Assembly (NCBI GenBank): GCA_042093735.1 | Contig: JBELEM010000011.1 | Span: forward strand, 1-47,586 | Source of the DNA: Hellea sp042093735 | GTDB lineage: Bacteria; Pseudomonadota; Alphaproteobacteria; Caulobacterales; Maricaulaceae | Direction of reading: 5' to 3' | DNA length: 47,586 nucleotides | In this document: piece by piece, positions 1 to 9,883 of the stretch | Layout of the letters: every line of letters starts with the position of its first letter | How positions within the stretch are numbered: position 1 is the first letter of the stretch | Program-made: the position numbers and the translations under genes | The notes under the pieces: model-generated | The model's database searches: none | What the model saw: only the letters and a program-made list of their open reading frames with translations | Told to the model about the DNA's origin: nothing

Positions 1-1
1 T

Positions 2-1048
2 AATGCACCTATAAGAGCAGACCTACTCGGAAATATGTGGGGTCAGAGCTGGGGTAATATATATGACTTAGTAGCACCAAGTAATTCCGGAAAGGGTGTG
101 AATATTACCTCTTTACTCAAAGAAAAAGGGCTAAACCAAAAAGAGATGGTGGAAATTGGAGAAGGTTTTTTCACTTCACTTGGTTTTGATCCGCTACCAG
201 ATACATTTTGGGAAAGATCTCTCATAACGAAACCAAAAGATCGTGAAGTTGTATGCCATGCATCGGCATGGAACCTTGATGACAAAGATGATATTAGAAT
301 AAAAATGTGCACAAAAATTAATGGTGAAGACTTTGTAACAATACACCATGAATTAGGTCATAATATTTATCAAAGAGCCTATAAGAATCAATCTGTGTTT
401 TATAAGACTGGGGCGAATGATGGTTTCCATGAAGCTATTGGTGATATGATAGCTCTGTCTATAACACCAGACTATTTAGTAAAAATCGGATTGCTAGATC
501 CGCAAGACTTACCCGGAGAGGACGCTGATATCTCTCTTTTAATGCAACAGGCAATGGAAAAAGTAGCCTTTCTTCCTTTTGGTTTGATGGTTGATCAATG
601 GCGTTGGAAAGTATTTAGTGGGGAATATAGTCCATCTGAGTATAACTCTGGATGGTGGGAGTTAAGAGAAAAATATCAAGGTTTACGCCACCCTGGTGTA
701 TCACGCCCTGCTGATGCGTTCGATCCGGGAGCAAAATTTCATATCCCGGGCAACACCCCTTATATGCGTTATTTCTTAGCCCATATATTACAGTTTCAAT
801 TTCACAAGGCAGCCTGCGACATGTCAGGTTTCGAGGGAGCACTTCACGAATGCTCTATTTATGAAAACAAAGAGGTCGGAAGACGTTTTAATGAAATGAT
901 GGAGATGGGTGCCTCAAAGCCATGGCCGGATGCTTTGGAAGCATTCACAGGAACACGTGAAATGGATGGGTCTGCTATATTAGAGTATTTTGAACCATTA
1001 ATGTCTTACCTTAAGGATCAGAATAAAAATAGATCATGCGGTTGGTAA
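2..1048 (+). CDS. M2-family (ACE-like) peptidyl-dipeptidase, 5' partial
   Basis: This is the C-terminal part of a zinc metallopeptidase of family M2, which removes C-terminal dipeptides from peptides. The frame is open from base 2 and reads into the conserved LLGNMWGQSW stretch, so the ATG at 35 is internal and the true start lies before the window. Counting from that methionine, the zinc motif HELGH is at residues 105-109 and the downstream zinc-ligand glutamate lies in GFHEAIGD (E133); HHELGH followed by this motif is diagnostic of M2. A signal peptide cannot be judged because the N-terminus is missing. It converges on mfd across a 147-base spacer. The family assignment is firm; the physiological substrate is unknown, although bacterial members are usually periplasmic. 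Confidence 0.9.
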   Translation, partial: NAPIRADLLGNMWGQSWGNIYDLVAPSNSGKGVNITSLLKEKGLNQKEMVEIGEGFFTSLGFDPLPDTFWERSLITKPKDREVVCHASAWNLDDKDDIRIKMCTKINGEDFVTIHHELGHNIYQRAYKNQSVFYKTGANDGFHEAIGDMIALSITPDYLVKIGLLDPQDLPGEDADISLLMQQAMEKVAFLPFGLMVDQWRWKVFSGEYSPSEYNSGWWELREKYQGLRHPGVSRPADAFDPGAKFHIPGNTPYMRYFLAHILQFQFHKAACDMSGFEGALHECSIYENKEVGRRFNEMMEMGASKPWPDALEAFTGTREMDGSAILEYFEPLMSYLKDQNKNRSCGW

Positions 1049-1195
1049 AGTTAATTAATTAGTATTGTGAGAATATTTATTAATCTTTTTTATGTATTCA
1101 ATTACCGATCGCAGAAAAATAAAGTAAATTCCAAGTAAACAGACCTACTATTTATTTATTTGATTTTTTCATAGATCATTATTAAGCATACAGAT

Positions 1196-4100
1196 CTATT
1201 TAAGTTTTTCATATAGTGACTGGATGACTTTAAGTGTTTTAGCTAGTCGGACTTCAGCTTTTTCGAAATTACCTTTAATTAATATTGTTTGATTTTCTCT
1301 TAGTCGCCACCCAGGATTTTTTGTAATTGCGTTAAGTATTTTCGATGGATCTGAAACTTCTTTACTTCTTATGGTAATTACTATCCCAAAAGGACCTACA
1401 TCTACTTTTTCAACGCATGATAACTTACATAACCGTTTAATTTTCATAACCGTTAGTAATGATTCTAGTTCAACAGGAAGCGGTCCAAAGCGATCTATCA
1501 ATTCAGATGATAAGGCATTTCCTTCATTATCAGTTGTGATTGCTGATATACGTCTGTATATTGATAGCCTTAAGTTTAAGTCTTTAATGTACTTTTCAGG
1601 TATAAGTATGGCAACTCCCACATTCACCTGTGGTGACCAGCTATTATCTTTGTAGTATCCGTCATCTTTAAGCTCCGATACGGCTTCTTCAAGCATATGT
1701 TGGTACAATTCCACTCCCAGATCCTTTATATGACCAGATTGCTCTTGACCTAGGGGATTGCCGCTTCCCCGTATATCAAGATCATGGCTGGCCAAGGTAA
1801 AGCCCGCACCCAGTGTATCCAAAGATTGTAATACTTTTAAACGGTTCTGAGCTCCTTTTGTGATGAGTTTATTATCAGGCATTGTAAAATAGGCATATGC
1901 TCTGAGTTTAGACCGTCCTACTCTTCCTCGCATTTGATAAAGTTGAGCTAAGCCAAATCTATCTGCCCTGTACACTATCATTGTGTTGGCTGTTGGAATA
2001 TCTATTCCGCTTTCAATTATAGATGTAGATATAAGAACATCATACTGACCATTGTAAAAAGCGGTCATAATTTCTTCTAAGGTATTCGGTGACATTTGGC
2101 CGTGTGCAATAACATATGTAACTTCCGGTACTTGTACCTGCATAAATTCATCTATTTTTTTAATATCCGAAATTTTTGGCACAACAAAAAAGCATTGCCC
2201 TCCTCTATAACGTTCTCGGAGAATAGCCTTTCTAATTGAAATGATATCAAAAGGAGAGATATAAGTCCTAACGGCAAGCCTATCAACCGGGGGTGTTGCA
2301 ATAAGAGATAAATCCCTTATGCCAGATAGTGCCATTTGTAATGTTCTTGGTATTGGTGTCGCGGTTAAAGTTAAAACGTGAAGATCTGACCTCAACTGTT
2401 TCAACCGTTCTTTGTGTTGTACACCAAACCTCTGTTCTTCATCAACTATAATTAATCCTAGGTCTGAAAATTGGAGAGACTTAGATAGCAAACTATGTGT
2501 TCCAACAATGATGTCGCACTGCCCCTTGCTGAGATCATTTTTTATTAAAATTTGCTCTCTAGAGGAAACCATTCTTGATAGTTGTTTAACGCTGACGGGT
2601 AAATCTTTAAATCTCTCTGAAAAGGTTTTAAAATGTTGTCGTGATAAAATAGTAGTTGGTGCGACTATTGCCACTTGTTTGCCGCTCATCACTACTGCAA
2701 AGGCAGCTCTTAAGGCCACTTCAGTTTTACCAAATCCGACGTCACCACAGATCAATCTGTCCATTGGTTTTCCACTTTGGAGATCACTTAAAACTTCATC
2801 AATAGAGCTTATTTGATCTTCAGTTTCAGCATAGGGAAACTTAGAGCAAAATTCATTATAAACATTTTGATCAATACTTATTGCTTCACAGGTCTTCGTC
2901 GCTCTTTTAGCGGCGATAATTATTAATTCACCTGCAATATCAAGGAGTCGTTTTTTCGCTTTAGCTTTTCGCGACTGCCATGCGGCACTTCCTAACTTAT
3001 CAAGAGTAATGTTTTCTGGTGCTGATCCATAACGTGATAAAAGTTCAATATTTTCCACAGGTAAATAAAGTGTGGAGCCGCCGAAATACTCAAGTTTTAA
3101 ACAATCATGTGGAGCATCGCGAACACTTATAGTTTCAAGACCAATATAACGTCCCAGTCCATGATCTATATGAATTATTAGGTCATCAGTATTAAGAGAC
3201 GTAACTTCAGAAATAAAGTTTTTAGTTCTTCTTTTTCTTCCGCTATTTATTAATCTATCACCAAAAATATCTTGCTCAGATATTACAATAAAGTCATCTA
3301 TTTCAAAGCCCGTTTCTAATGGCAATTTAATTCTATAAACATTTGATTTGTTTATTGCTAAAGCTTCAGAACCTAATTTGATTTCAGGTATAACTAATCC
3401 ATGGTCTGCTAATACACTGCCCAGTCTTTCTGACGAACCATCTGTATGTGATGCAATTAATACTTTTTTATCGATATCTTTTAAATAATTAATGTACTTA
3501 ATCACTTCATCGAAAACATTACAATTGGATCTCTTTCTTTCGTTTGAAAAATTTCTACCGAGGCGTCCACCGAAGTCTATCTTATTATCTGTATCAGGTG
3601 GCGTAAATAATGTATGATTACGTATCTTAAAATTTGATAATGCTTTTTTCCATTCATTAGGTTGTATGTAAAGATTTTCTACGGGTAGAGGTCTATATAA
3701 TCCAGATAGTTTTGCGGGATCACCTGACCCAGTATCTTGTGAGTTTACATAATCCATACGTGACGAGTAATAATCCTCGATCAAGTCTTGTCTTTCAGAT
3801 AATGACTCAGATATTAAACAATCAAAAGATATCAATGACCCGGAGGGCAAATAGTCAAAAATTGTTTCAACTTTATCATAAAATAGTGGTAAGTAATGCT
3901 CGATCCCTTGCGGTCGAATACCTTCAACAATAGATGAATAAATAGGGTCCTTTGCTACACCACCGCCAAAAGTGGCTATATAGTTTCTTCGAAAAATACC
4001 TGTTGATAATGTTGTAAGCAATACTTCACTTACTGGAGTAAAAGTAACGGTATTTAATTTTATCTTAGTTCTTTGCGTTTCAGAGTCAAAAGACCGTATT

Positions 4101-4678
4101 GATTCTATATCGTCTCCGAAAAAATCAAGTCTTACCGGGCTTTCAAAACCTATTGGGAATATATCAACTATACCCCCTCTTATGGCATAATCGCCTGGGT
4201 CTCGAACAATAGTCTCGCGTATGTAACCATTTTCAATCAAGTATTTTTGGAGGTGGTTTCTTTCTAGTTCCGAACCAGTTTTGATTGTCAATCCAGAGCT
4301 TGATAATATCTTTTGAGGAATCAGTTTTTGAGTTACAGCACTGATAGTTGATATTATTATCAATGGCTTATCATTCATATATGATAATAAATTGAATAAA
4401 GTTGATGCACGTTTTGCTGCTAAATCCCTACTTGGAGATACTCGATCATAAGGAAGGCAATCCCACGCTGGAAGCATTAGTACCTCGATATCAGGTGCAT
4501 AAAATTGACAAGCAGAAAAGAAAGAGGCGGCTCGTCTATCATCACGGGCTATGAATACTGAAATATTATCGGACTTACGTGCAGCTTTGGTAAAAATTAA
4601 AGCATCAGCTCCATCAGGCAAACCAGCCGCTACGATACTTGGTTCATCTCCCGCATATCTATTAAACTGAACTTGCAT
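1196..4678 (-). CDS. mfd: Transcription-repair coupling factor Mfd
   Basis: Mfd is an ATP-driven DNA translocase that removes RNA polymerase stalled at lesions and recruits UvrA. At 1160 residues it has the usual full length. Visible are a UvrB-homology N-terminal part (about 1-300), the RNA-polymerase-interaction region (about 490-560, with HIDHGLGRYIG), Walker A GDVGFGKT near 645-652, the DEEQ box near 746-749, motif III TATPIPRT, and the QMRGRVGR motif VI shared with RecG. The start codon follows directly on the sdhE stop codon, so the two genes are cotranscribed, an arrangement common in Alphaproteobacteria. Nothing in the sequence suggests truncation or a frameshift. Confidence 0.97.
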   Translation of the reverse strand: MQVQFNRYAGDEPSIVAAGLPDGADALIFTKAARKSDNISVFIARDDRRAASFFSACQFYAPDIEVLMLPAWDCLPYDRVSPSRDLAAKRASTLFNLLSYMNDKPLIIISTISAVTQKLIPQKILSSSGLTIKTGSELERNHLQKYLIENGYIRETIVRDPGDYAIRGGIVDIFPIGFESPVRLDFFGDDIESIRSFDSETQRTKIKLNTVTFTPVSEVLLTTLSTGIFRRNYIATFGGGVAKDPIYSSIVEGIRPQGIEHYLPLFYDKVETIFDYLPSGSLISFDCLISESLSERQDLIEDYYSSRMDYVNSQDTGSGDPAKLSGLYRPLPVENLYIQPNEWKKALSNFKIRNHTLFTPPDTDNKIDFGGRLGRNFSNERKRSNCNVFDEVIKYINYLKDIDKKVLIASHTDGSSERLGSVLADHGLVIPEIKLGSEALAINKSNVYRIKLPLETGFEIDDFIVISEQDIFGDRLINSGRKRRTKNFISEVTSLNTDDLIIHIDHGLGRYIGLETISVRDAPHDCLKLEYFGGSTLYLPVENIELLSRYGSAPENITLDKLGSAAWQSRKAKAKKRLLDIAGELIIIAAKRATKTCEAISIDQNVYNEFCSKFPYAETEDQISSIDEVLSDLQSGKPMDRLICGDVGFGKTEVALRAAFAVVMSGKQVAIVAPTTILSRQHFKTFSERFKDLPVSVKQLSRMVSSREQILIKNDLSKGQCDIIVGTHSLLSKSLQFSDLGLIIVDEEQRFGVQHKERLKQLRSDLHVLTLTATPIPRTLQMALSGIRDLSLIATPPVDRLAVRTYISPFDIISIRKAILRERYRGGQCFFVVPKISDIKKIDEFMQVQVPEVTYVIAHGQMSPNTLEEIMTAFYNGQYDVLISTSIIESGIDIPTANTMIVYRADRFGLAQLYQMRGRVGRSKLRAYAYFTMPDNKLITKGAQNRLKVLQSLDTLGAGFTLASHDLDIRGSGNPLGQEQSGHIKDLGVELYQHMLEEAVSELKDDGYYKDNSWSPQVNVGVAILIPEKYIKDLNLRLSIYRRISAITTDNEGNALSSELIDRFGPLPVELESLLTVMKIKRLCKLSCVEKVDVGPFGIVITIRSKEVSDPSKILNAITKNPGWRLRENQTILIKGNFEKAEVRLAKTLKVIQSLYEKLK

Positions 4679-4933
4679 CTATTTTAGTGGTTTAAAATTT
4701 TTTATTCTTTTAAAAAGATCAGTATCGTACTCTTCAGGCATAATTGTGTTACCGGTTAACCACCCATAAATATCGTGATCCTTACAGTTCAGTAATTTCT
4801 CGAATAAAGCTATATCATTGTCACTTAATTCATTTATATGTTCTTTTGCAAAACCGCCTAAGATGAGGTCTGCTTCCTTAAAGCCTCTATAGTTTGATCT
4901 ATATAATAATTTTTTTCGTTTGATGTCCATCAT
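4679..4933 (-). CDS. sdhE: FAD assembly factor SdhE
   Basis: This small cytoplasmic protein of 84 residues belongs to the SdhE/Sdh5 family, which helps attach FAD covalently to the flavoprotein subunit of succinate dehydrogenase. The family signature RGxxE is seen as RGFKE, followed by an acidic helical C-terminal half typical of the fold (CKDHDIYGWL). Two ATG codons stand in tandem at 4933 and 4930; either could be used. It is the first gene of a unit with mfd and diverges from recG, with a 73-base spacer that holds a perfect TATAAT just upstream of the start. Length and motif fit the family well. Confidence 0.9.
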   Translation of the reverse strand: MMDIKRKKLLYRSNYRGFKEADLILGGFAKEHINELSDNDIALFEKLLNCKDHDIYGWLTGNTIMPEEYDTDLFKRIKNFKPLK

Positions 4934-4944
4934 GGTAGAAATCT

Positions 4945-4950
4945 ATTATA
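4945..4950 (-). promoter_or_regulatory. Candidate -10 box for sdhE-mfd
   Basis: The minus strand carries TATAAT here, 11 bases before the first sdhE ATG. A GTGACA lies 15 bases upstream (plus positions 4966-4971), one base from the consensus -35 box but at short spacing. Transcription starting about 7 bases after the -10 box would leave a leader of only a few bases, so the message may be nearly leaderless. This is inference from sequence alone. Confidence 0.35.
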
Positions 4951-5006
4951 TAAAATCTTATGCTATGTCACTTGCGATTAGTAGAAAAATTCGATTTACT
5001 AACAAA

Positions 5007-7088
5007 ATGCGTCCAGAACCATTATTTTCTTATTTTTCTTCAACATCCACGTTAAATGGTGTGGGACCCAAAACTCATAATATTCTATCACGTGCTATGG
5101 GTCCAAAATTATTAGATCTTGTATTTACGCCACCATCAAGTATTATTAATAGAAGTTATACTCCTAAAATTTCGGAAATAACAAATAATGCGGTAGTCAC
5201 TTTAGTTGTTACTGTTGGTTCCCATTCTAAAATTATAAATAAAAATCAACCCATAAAGGTAAGAGTTTTTGATGAAACTGGGGAGCTAACTCTATGCTTT
5301 TTTAAAGCTAAAAAAGAATATATAGATAAAATACTTCCTGCGGGGTCAAAACGGATTATTTCTGGGAAAGCACAATTTTATAACTCCGAAATTAATATTG
5401 TTCACCCTGATTATGTTTTATCACTATCGGAAAAAAATAGATTACCAATTATTGAAACAATCTATCCGCTCACTAACGGCCTAACACAAAAAATAGCACG
5501 TAAATCAATACTGAATGCATTAGAAAAGGTATCTGCTCTCCCAGAATGGATAGATAAGTCAATTTTAGATCAATATGGTTGGCCAAAATTCAATGAAGCA
5601 CTAATCAAAATCCATTCACCAACTCATCCATCAGATATTAAGTTAACATCTCCTCCAAGGCTACGGCTTGCATATGATGAATTATTAGCTAAGCAAGTAG
5701 CAATAGCTTTAGTCCGAAATAATAACCAAAAAAAAGTTGGAATTGCTCATAATTCTGTTGGTAATTACATAGATGAATTAGTGAATGTGGTGAATTTTGT
5801 GCCGACAAGTTCGCAATATAGTGTTTTTGAAGAAATAAAAAAGGATATGAGTTCCCCAAATCGCATGACACGATTATTGCAAGGCGACGTAGGTTCAGGT
5901 AAAACTTTTGTTGCAGCAATGGCTTGTGCATATGCTGCGGAATCAGGGTCACAAATAGCTTTAATGGCTCCTACTGAAATACTAGCTCGACAACATTTAA
6001 TTAATCTAAAGTCATTATTAGAACCACTAGGTCTTACAGTTGAAGCAATTACAGGTCGAGATAAAGGTATCCAAAGAAAAGCATTGGAAACAGGTTTAAA
6101 GAAAGGATACATAGATGTGGTCATTGGAACACATGCACTATTCCAAAGTAACACGATCTTTAAAAGACTTGGTTTAGTAATTATTGATGAGCAACATAGA
6201 TTCGGAGTTCATGATAGGTTTAAACTTACAGAAAAAGGCGACAACCCTGACCTTCTTGTAATGACTGCCACACCCATTCCCAGAACATTAGCATTATCAT
6301 CTTATGGTGACCTGGATATATCTACAATTACAGAAAAACCTGTTGGACGAAAACCAATAGGAACACATATACTACCTATGCAAAAACTAGATGAAGTTAT
6401 TGAAGGCATAAAACGTGCAATAAAAAGCAATAAACAAGTTTATTGGGTATGCCCTCTTGTTGAAGATAGTGAATTAATAGAATTAAGTTCAGTCTTGGAA
6501 AGGTATAATCAACTTAAATTGCTTTTTGGTGAGCGTGTCGGGATGTTGCATGGGCGCTTAAAGCCCCTAGAGAAAGAAGTTGTATCCAAGGAATTTAGAT
6601 CTGGGAAATATGATATATTGGTTGCGACAACAGTCATTGAGGTTGGTGTTGATGTTCCAAATGCATCGATCATAGTCATTGAGCATGCAGAAAGGTTTGG
6701 GCTTGCGCAATTGCACCAATTGCGTGGTCGTGTAGGTAGAGGTAGTTCCGCCTCCTCATGCTTACTTCTATATAAAAATCCATTATCAAAAAATAGTAAA
6801 TCACGATTAGAAATAATGCGCGCAACTGAGGATGGTTTTTTAATAGCGGAAAAAGATCTAGAATTAAGAGGATCTGGTGACTTAATTGGGTCCAAACAAA
6901 GCGGCCTTCCAGCACACAGGTTAGCAGATCTTGATAAGCATAAATCACTTTTAATGACTGCTAATGAAGATGCAAAAAATATCATAAAAAATGACCCATT
7001 GCTTATTAGTAAAAGGGGAAAATCAATTAGAGTTTTACTATACCTTTTTGAACAAGACTTTGGAATAGCGCTAATGGGTGCTGGATAG
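5007..7088 (+). CDS. recG: ATP-dependent DNA helicase RecG
   Basis: RecG remodels stalled replication forks and branched recombination intermediates. I start it at the ATG at 5007 (MRPEPLFSYF), because alphaproteobacterial RecG proteins begin with MRPE-like residues ahead of LxGVGPK and this gives 693 residues, the normal length; an in-frame ATG at 4920 would run into the divergent sdhE gene. Seen are the wedge/OB domain (about 60-150), Walker A GDVGSGKT at about 293-300, DEQH at about 394-397, TATPIPRT, and the C-terminal QLRGRVGRG motif VI. It shares the divergent promoter region with sdhE-mfd, so two repair helicases lie back to back, and it ends 8 bases before the convergent DUF502 gene. 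Confidence 0.96.
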   Translation: MRPEPLFSYFSSTSTLNGVGPKTHNILSRAMGPKLLDLVFTPPSSIINRSYTPKISEITNNAVVTLVVTVGSHSKIINKNQPIKVRVFDETGELTLCFFKAKKEYIDKILPAGSKRIISGKAQFYNSEINIVHPDYVLSLSEKNRLPIIETIYPLTNGLTQKIARKSILNALEKVSALPEWIDKSILDQYGWPKFNEALIKIHSPTHPSDIKLTSPPRLRLAYDELLAKQVAIALVRNNNQKKVGIAHNSVGNYIDELVNVVNFVPTSSQYSVFEEIKKDMSSPNRMTRLLQGDVGSGKTFVAAMACAYAAESGSQIALMAPTEILARQHLINLKSLLEPLGLTVEAITGRDKGIQRKALETGLKKGYIDVVIGTHALFQSNTIFKRLGLVIIDEQHRFGVHDRFKLTEKGDNPDLLVMTATPIPRTLALSSYGDLDISTITEKPVGRKPIGTHILPMQKLDEVIEGIKRAIKSNKQVYWVCPLVEDSELIELSSVLERYNQLKLLFGERVGMLHGRLKPLEKEVVSKEFRSGKYDILVATTVIEVGVDVPNASIIVIEHAERFGLAQLHQLRGRVGRGSSASSCLLLYKNPLSKNSKSRLEIMRATEDGFLIAEKDLELRGSGDLIGSKQSGLPAHRLADLDKHKSLLMTANEDAKNIIKNDPLLISKRGKSIRVLLYLFEQDFGIALMGAG

Positions 7089-7096
7089 ATTTGTTT

Positions 7097-7777
7097 TTAT
7101 TTTTTTATATTTTTCTCTAGATTGTCGCTTGATGAAACCATACCTCCAGAAATTATCATTTTTGCCCCCTCTTCTGGCGTCATATCTAAAATTATAGCAT
7201 CCTTTTCTTCTACAAATAATAAAAACCCGGAGGTAGGATTTGGCGTCGTAGGCACAAATACACAAACATAGCCGTCTGGAAGAATTTTGGTTGGAGCGCC
7301 CGAGAGATCTGCAGTAATAAAACCGATAGCGTACAATCCCTTGCGTGGATATTCAATTAAGCAAACATCCCTAAACGCTCTCTCTTTTTGTTTGGCAACT
7401 GTATTTATAATCTGCTTTAGGGAATTATAAATCGGACTGACTACAGGTACCTTAGTTAATAAGTACTCCCCAGCTTTTATTGCTGATTTCCCTATAAAAT
7501 TTGAAGCAAGTAATCCAAGTATAAAAAACAAAAGTATAGATATAATTAGCCCAAGACCAGGGATGTTGAAACCAAGATAAGTATTGGGATTTAGAGTTCG
7601 TGGTAAAATTTTGAGTACATTATTATCAATTAACTGAACTATCCAAGATATACCTGCAATTGTAGCTATCAAAGGAAGAGCTATAATTATTCCAGTAAAT
7701 ATTCTGTTCCTAAGCCATCTAACTAAATTAAATTTAGCACCTTTAATTTCATCTTTAATGTTCATTTGCTTATCCAT
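7097..7777 (-). CDS. DUF502 family membrane protein
   Basis: This protein of 226 residues belongs to the DUF502 family of inner-membrane proteins, frequently found beside recG in Alphaproteobacteria. Two strong hydrophobic segments are visible (about 27-50 and 70-92), joined by a short extracytoplasmic loop. They are followed by the family core LLTKVPVVSPIYNSLKQI and the C-terminal soluble stretch with FVPTTPNPTSGFL, both well conserved in the family. The molecular function is not established. It is transcribed towards recG with 8 bases between stop codons. I see no sign of damage. Confidence 0.88.
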   Translation of the reverse strand: MDKQMNIKDEIKGAKFNLVRWLRNRIFTGIIIALPLIATIAGISWIVQLIDNNVLKILPRTLNPNTYLGFNIPGLGLIISILLFFILGLLASNFIGKSAIKAGEYLLTKVPVVSPIYNSLKQIINTVAKQKERAFRDVCLIEYPRKGLYAIGFITADLSGAPTKILPDGYVCVFVPTTPNPTSGFLLFVEEKDAIILDMTPEEGAKMIISGGMVSSSDNLEKNIKK

Positions 7778-7860
7778 TAAAAAAGCATAATAATAATCTA
7801 GATCCTATCAGAGTAATTACAAAATGATACAAAAACTTACAAACTTCATAGTGAGTCTAT

Positions 7861-9036
7861 ATGAATAAAAAGATCCCATTAATAATATCAATATTATTAT
7901 TTTTACTGCTTTCAGTTTTATATATGAGCAGTGATAAAATATTTCAAAATATTCAAGATCCACGTCAACCCTTTCAGACATATTTAAAACCACCGGCACC
8001 AAATTATAATCTAGAAAGCTCTTGGTTATCATTACCAGACCTAAATAGTAAAATGATACAACCTGAACCAAAAGGAGACGTATTTGTTGTTGTTCCAAGT
8101 GTTTATCGAGGCGGAAAACATTGGTTACTAAGAGATAAAGATACACGAAGAAAAGATAAATTAAAAAGAATAGTCAGGCCTAATTATGTTGCACCTTATG
8201 GTGATGCAGGTAGACTTTTTGCACCATATTATAGACAAGCATCAATATATAGTTTTTATACAGACAGCGAAGATGCACTTAAGGCGCAGGATTTTGCATA
8301 CAAAGATGTAAAGAGGGCTTTTGAGTATTTTTTGAAAAAATCGCCTCCTGAAAGACCAATTGTGTTAGTCGGGCACAATCAGGGCGCAAGTCATGTTCAG
8401 CGGTTATTAGCAGAATCAATTGATGCAAAAACTCTTAAAAGGTTAGCTGTCGCATATATTATCGATTACCCGACGCCTTATGATTTATTTAACACTACCT
8501 TAAGTTCTTATTCGCCCTGCGAAACGAAGTCTTCAACAAAATGTATTGTTTCATTTGGAGCCTTTATGCCAGGGGATAAAAAAATAGCAAAGACATATGT
8601 TGAGTCTTTAATGGTTCATGATGGTAATGAGTATACACCCATTAACAACCGACCATTGCTGTGCATTAACCCTCTATCATGGACATTATCTGAGGCTTAT
8701 GTTCCTGCAAGCTTCCATAAAGGCGGTGTTGCCGCTGAGGGTTTAGATCCAGATGTTAAGCCTGCCGCAATTACGAAAGAGGTCGGCGCTATATGCCAAG
8801 ATGGAATTCTTAATGTTGATAAACCTAATAGCCGTTCATTAAGAAGGCCCTTTATATTTGGAAGTAAATTCAGGACATTGCCCTCCAACCTTTTCTACGA
8901 GGATCTAAGGGTAAACGCTAAGCTAAGGGTGGAATCTACGATAAATTCTGGATTTGTACCCATAAAGGCTCCAAATTTTCTCATTAATGACATACAAGAA
9001 ATTAAAGAGAGTCCTATAAAATCTATAATTCAGTAA
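7861..9036 (+). CDS. DUF3089 alpha/beta-hydrolase-like protein lacking the catalytic serine
   Basis: A 391-residue protein with an N-terminal hydrophobic segment (about 5-22) that anchors or exports it. The body matches the DUF3089 family, which has an alpha/beta-hydrolase fold: DVFVVVPSVY near 73-82, a YGDAGRLFAPYYRQ stretch, and a nucleophile elbow at 171-175. Family members normally show GHSQG there; this protein has GHNQG, with Asn173 coded by AAT at 8377-8379. A single base change (AGT to AAT) would explain it. The rest of the gene is intact, so it may be a pseudoenzyme with a binding role, or catalysis may differ. It ends in a 14-base tail-to-tail overlap with kdsA. Substrate unknown. 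Confidence 0.8.
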   Translation: MNKKIPLIISILLFLLLSVLYMSSDKIFQNIQDPRQPFQTYLKPPAPNYNLESSWLSLPDLNSKMIQPEPKGDVFVVVPSVYRGGKHWLLRDKDTRRKDKLKRIVRPNYVAPYGDAGRLFAPYYRQASIYSFYTDSEDALKAQDFAYKDVKRAFEYFLKKSPPERPIVLVGHNQGASHVQRLLAESIDAKTLKRLAVAYIIDYPTPYDLFNTTLSSYSPCETKSSTKCIVSFGAFMPGDKKIAKTYVESLMVHDGNEYTPINNRPLLCINPLSWTLSEAYVPASFHKGGVAAEGLDPDVKPAAITKEVGAICQDGILNVDKPNSRSLRRPFIFGSKFRTLPSNLFYEDLRVNAKLRVESTINSGFVPIKAPNFLINDIQEIKESPIKSIIQ

Positions 9037-9883
9037 TTTGATTGTTTTTTGCAAGATTATCGAATTTCATAATGTCAATTAATAACTCTTTAAATTTGTT
9101 CAGTGGAACCATATTGGGCCCATCGGATGGGGCCATATCTGGGTCCTGATGTGTTTCGATAAATACCCCAGCTACGCCTATTGAAACAGCCGCCCTAGCC
9201 AATGTTGGAACAAACCTTCTTTGCCCAGAGCTTGTTTTGCCTGAACCACCTGGTTGTTGGACAGAATGAGTTGCATCAAATATAACTGGTCCGTATTTTT
9301 TCATGGTAGTTAAACCACGAAAATCAGTTATAAGTGTATTATAGCCAAATGAAGTACCCCTTTCACAAAGAAGAACATTAGGGTTATCACTTTCTAAAAC
9401 TTTTTGAACAACATTTGACATATCATCAGGTGCTAAAAATTGACCTTTTTTAATATTTATGATTTTGCCTGTTTTAGCAGCTGCAGTAAGTAAATCTGTT
9501 TGTCGACAAAGAAATGCTGGAATTTGCAATATATCAACCACCTCTGATACCCGTAAGGCTTGATTGGGGCTGTGAACATCAGTTAAACAAGCCATATTAA
9601 ATGTTTTTCTAATTTCATCAAATATTGGTAAAGCCCTATCAAGGCCAATACCTCTATTAGAGGATATACTCGTACGATTTGCTTTATCAAAAGAAGATTT
9701 ATAAATAATATTAATTTCGAGATTATCACTCAAGTTTTTTAGTTTTTCTGCGATCATTAATGCATGTTCACGGCTCTCCATTGCGCAGGGGCCTGCTATG
9801 ACCGTTAAACGGTTACTATTACTAATTATGCACTTCCCGCCTACTGGTAGCGGTAAATTAATTATTTTATTTGCTTTGTTCAT
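9023..9883 (-). CDS. kdsA: 3-deoxy-8-phosphooctulonate synthase (KDO-8-P synthase)
   Basis: KdsA condenses phosphoenolpyruvate with arabinose 5-phosphate to give KDO 8-phosphate, the precursor of the inner core of lipopolysaccharide. It has 286 residues. Visible family motifs include KSSFDKANR, IQIPAFLCRQTDLL, KKGQFLAP, FGYNTLITDFR and FDATHSVQQPG. The N-terminal motif reads VIAGPCAMES with Cys33, the position that is Cys in metal-dependent KdsA enzymes and Asn in the metal-independent E. coli type, so a metal-dependent enzyme is predicted. No Shine-Dalgarno is seen; a palindrome overlaps the start codon. It is isolated from other KDO genes in this window. Confidence 0.96.
   Translation of the reverse strand: MNKANKIINLPLPVGGKCIISNSNRLTVIAGPCAMESREHALMIAEKLKNLSDNLEINIIYKSSFDKANRTSISSNRGIGLDRALPIFDEIRKTFNMACLTDVHSPNQALRVSEVVDILQIPAFLCRQTDLLTAAAKTGKIINIKKGQFLAPDDMSNVVQKVLESDNPNVLLCERGTSFGYNTLITDFRGLTTMKKYGPVIFDATHSVQQPGGSGKTSSGQRRFVPTLARAAVSIGVAGVFIETHQDPDMAPSDGPNMVPLNKFKELLIDIMKFDNLAKNNQITEL

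Noticed and set aside
2412..2816. Long plus-strand open frames inside mfd, and similar antisense frames in recG, asd and hemB
   Set aside because: They mirror the coding frame of well-recognised genes and show no family motifs.
4920..5006. Upstream in-frame extension of RecG to an ATG at 4920
   Set aside because: It overlaps the divergent sdhE gene and its likely promoter, and family members start at the MRPE-like position (5007).
1196..7088. mfd and recG back to back as a helicase-based defence system
   Set aside because: Both are full-length housekeeping repair proteins and no nuclease, methylase or toxin gene accompanies them.
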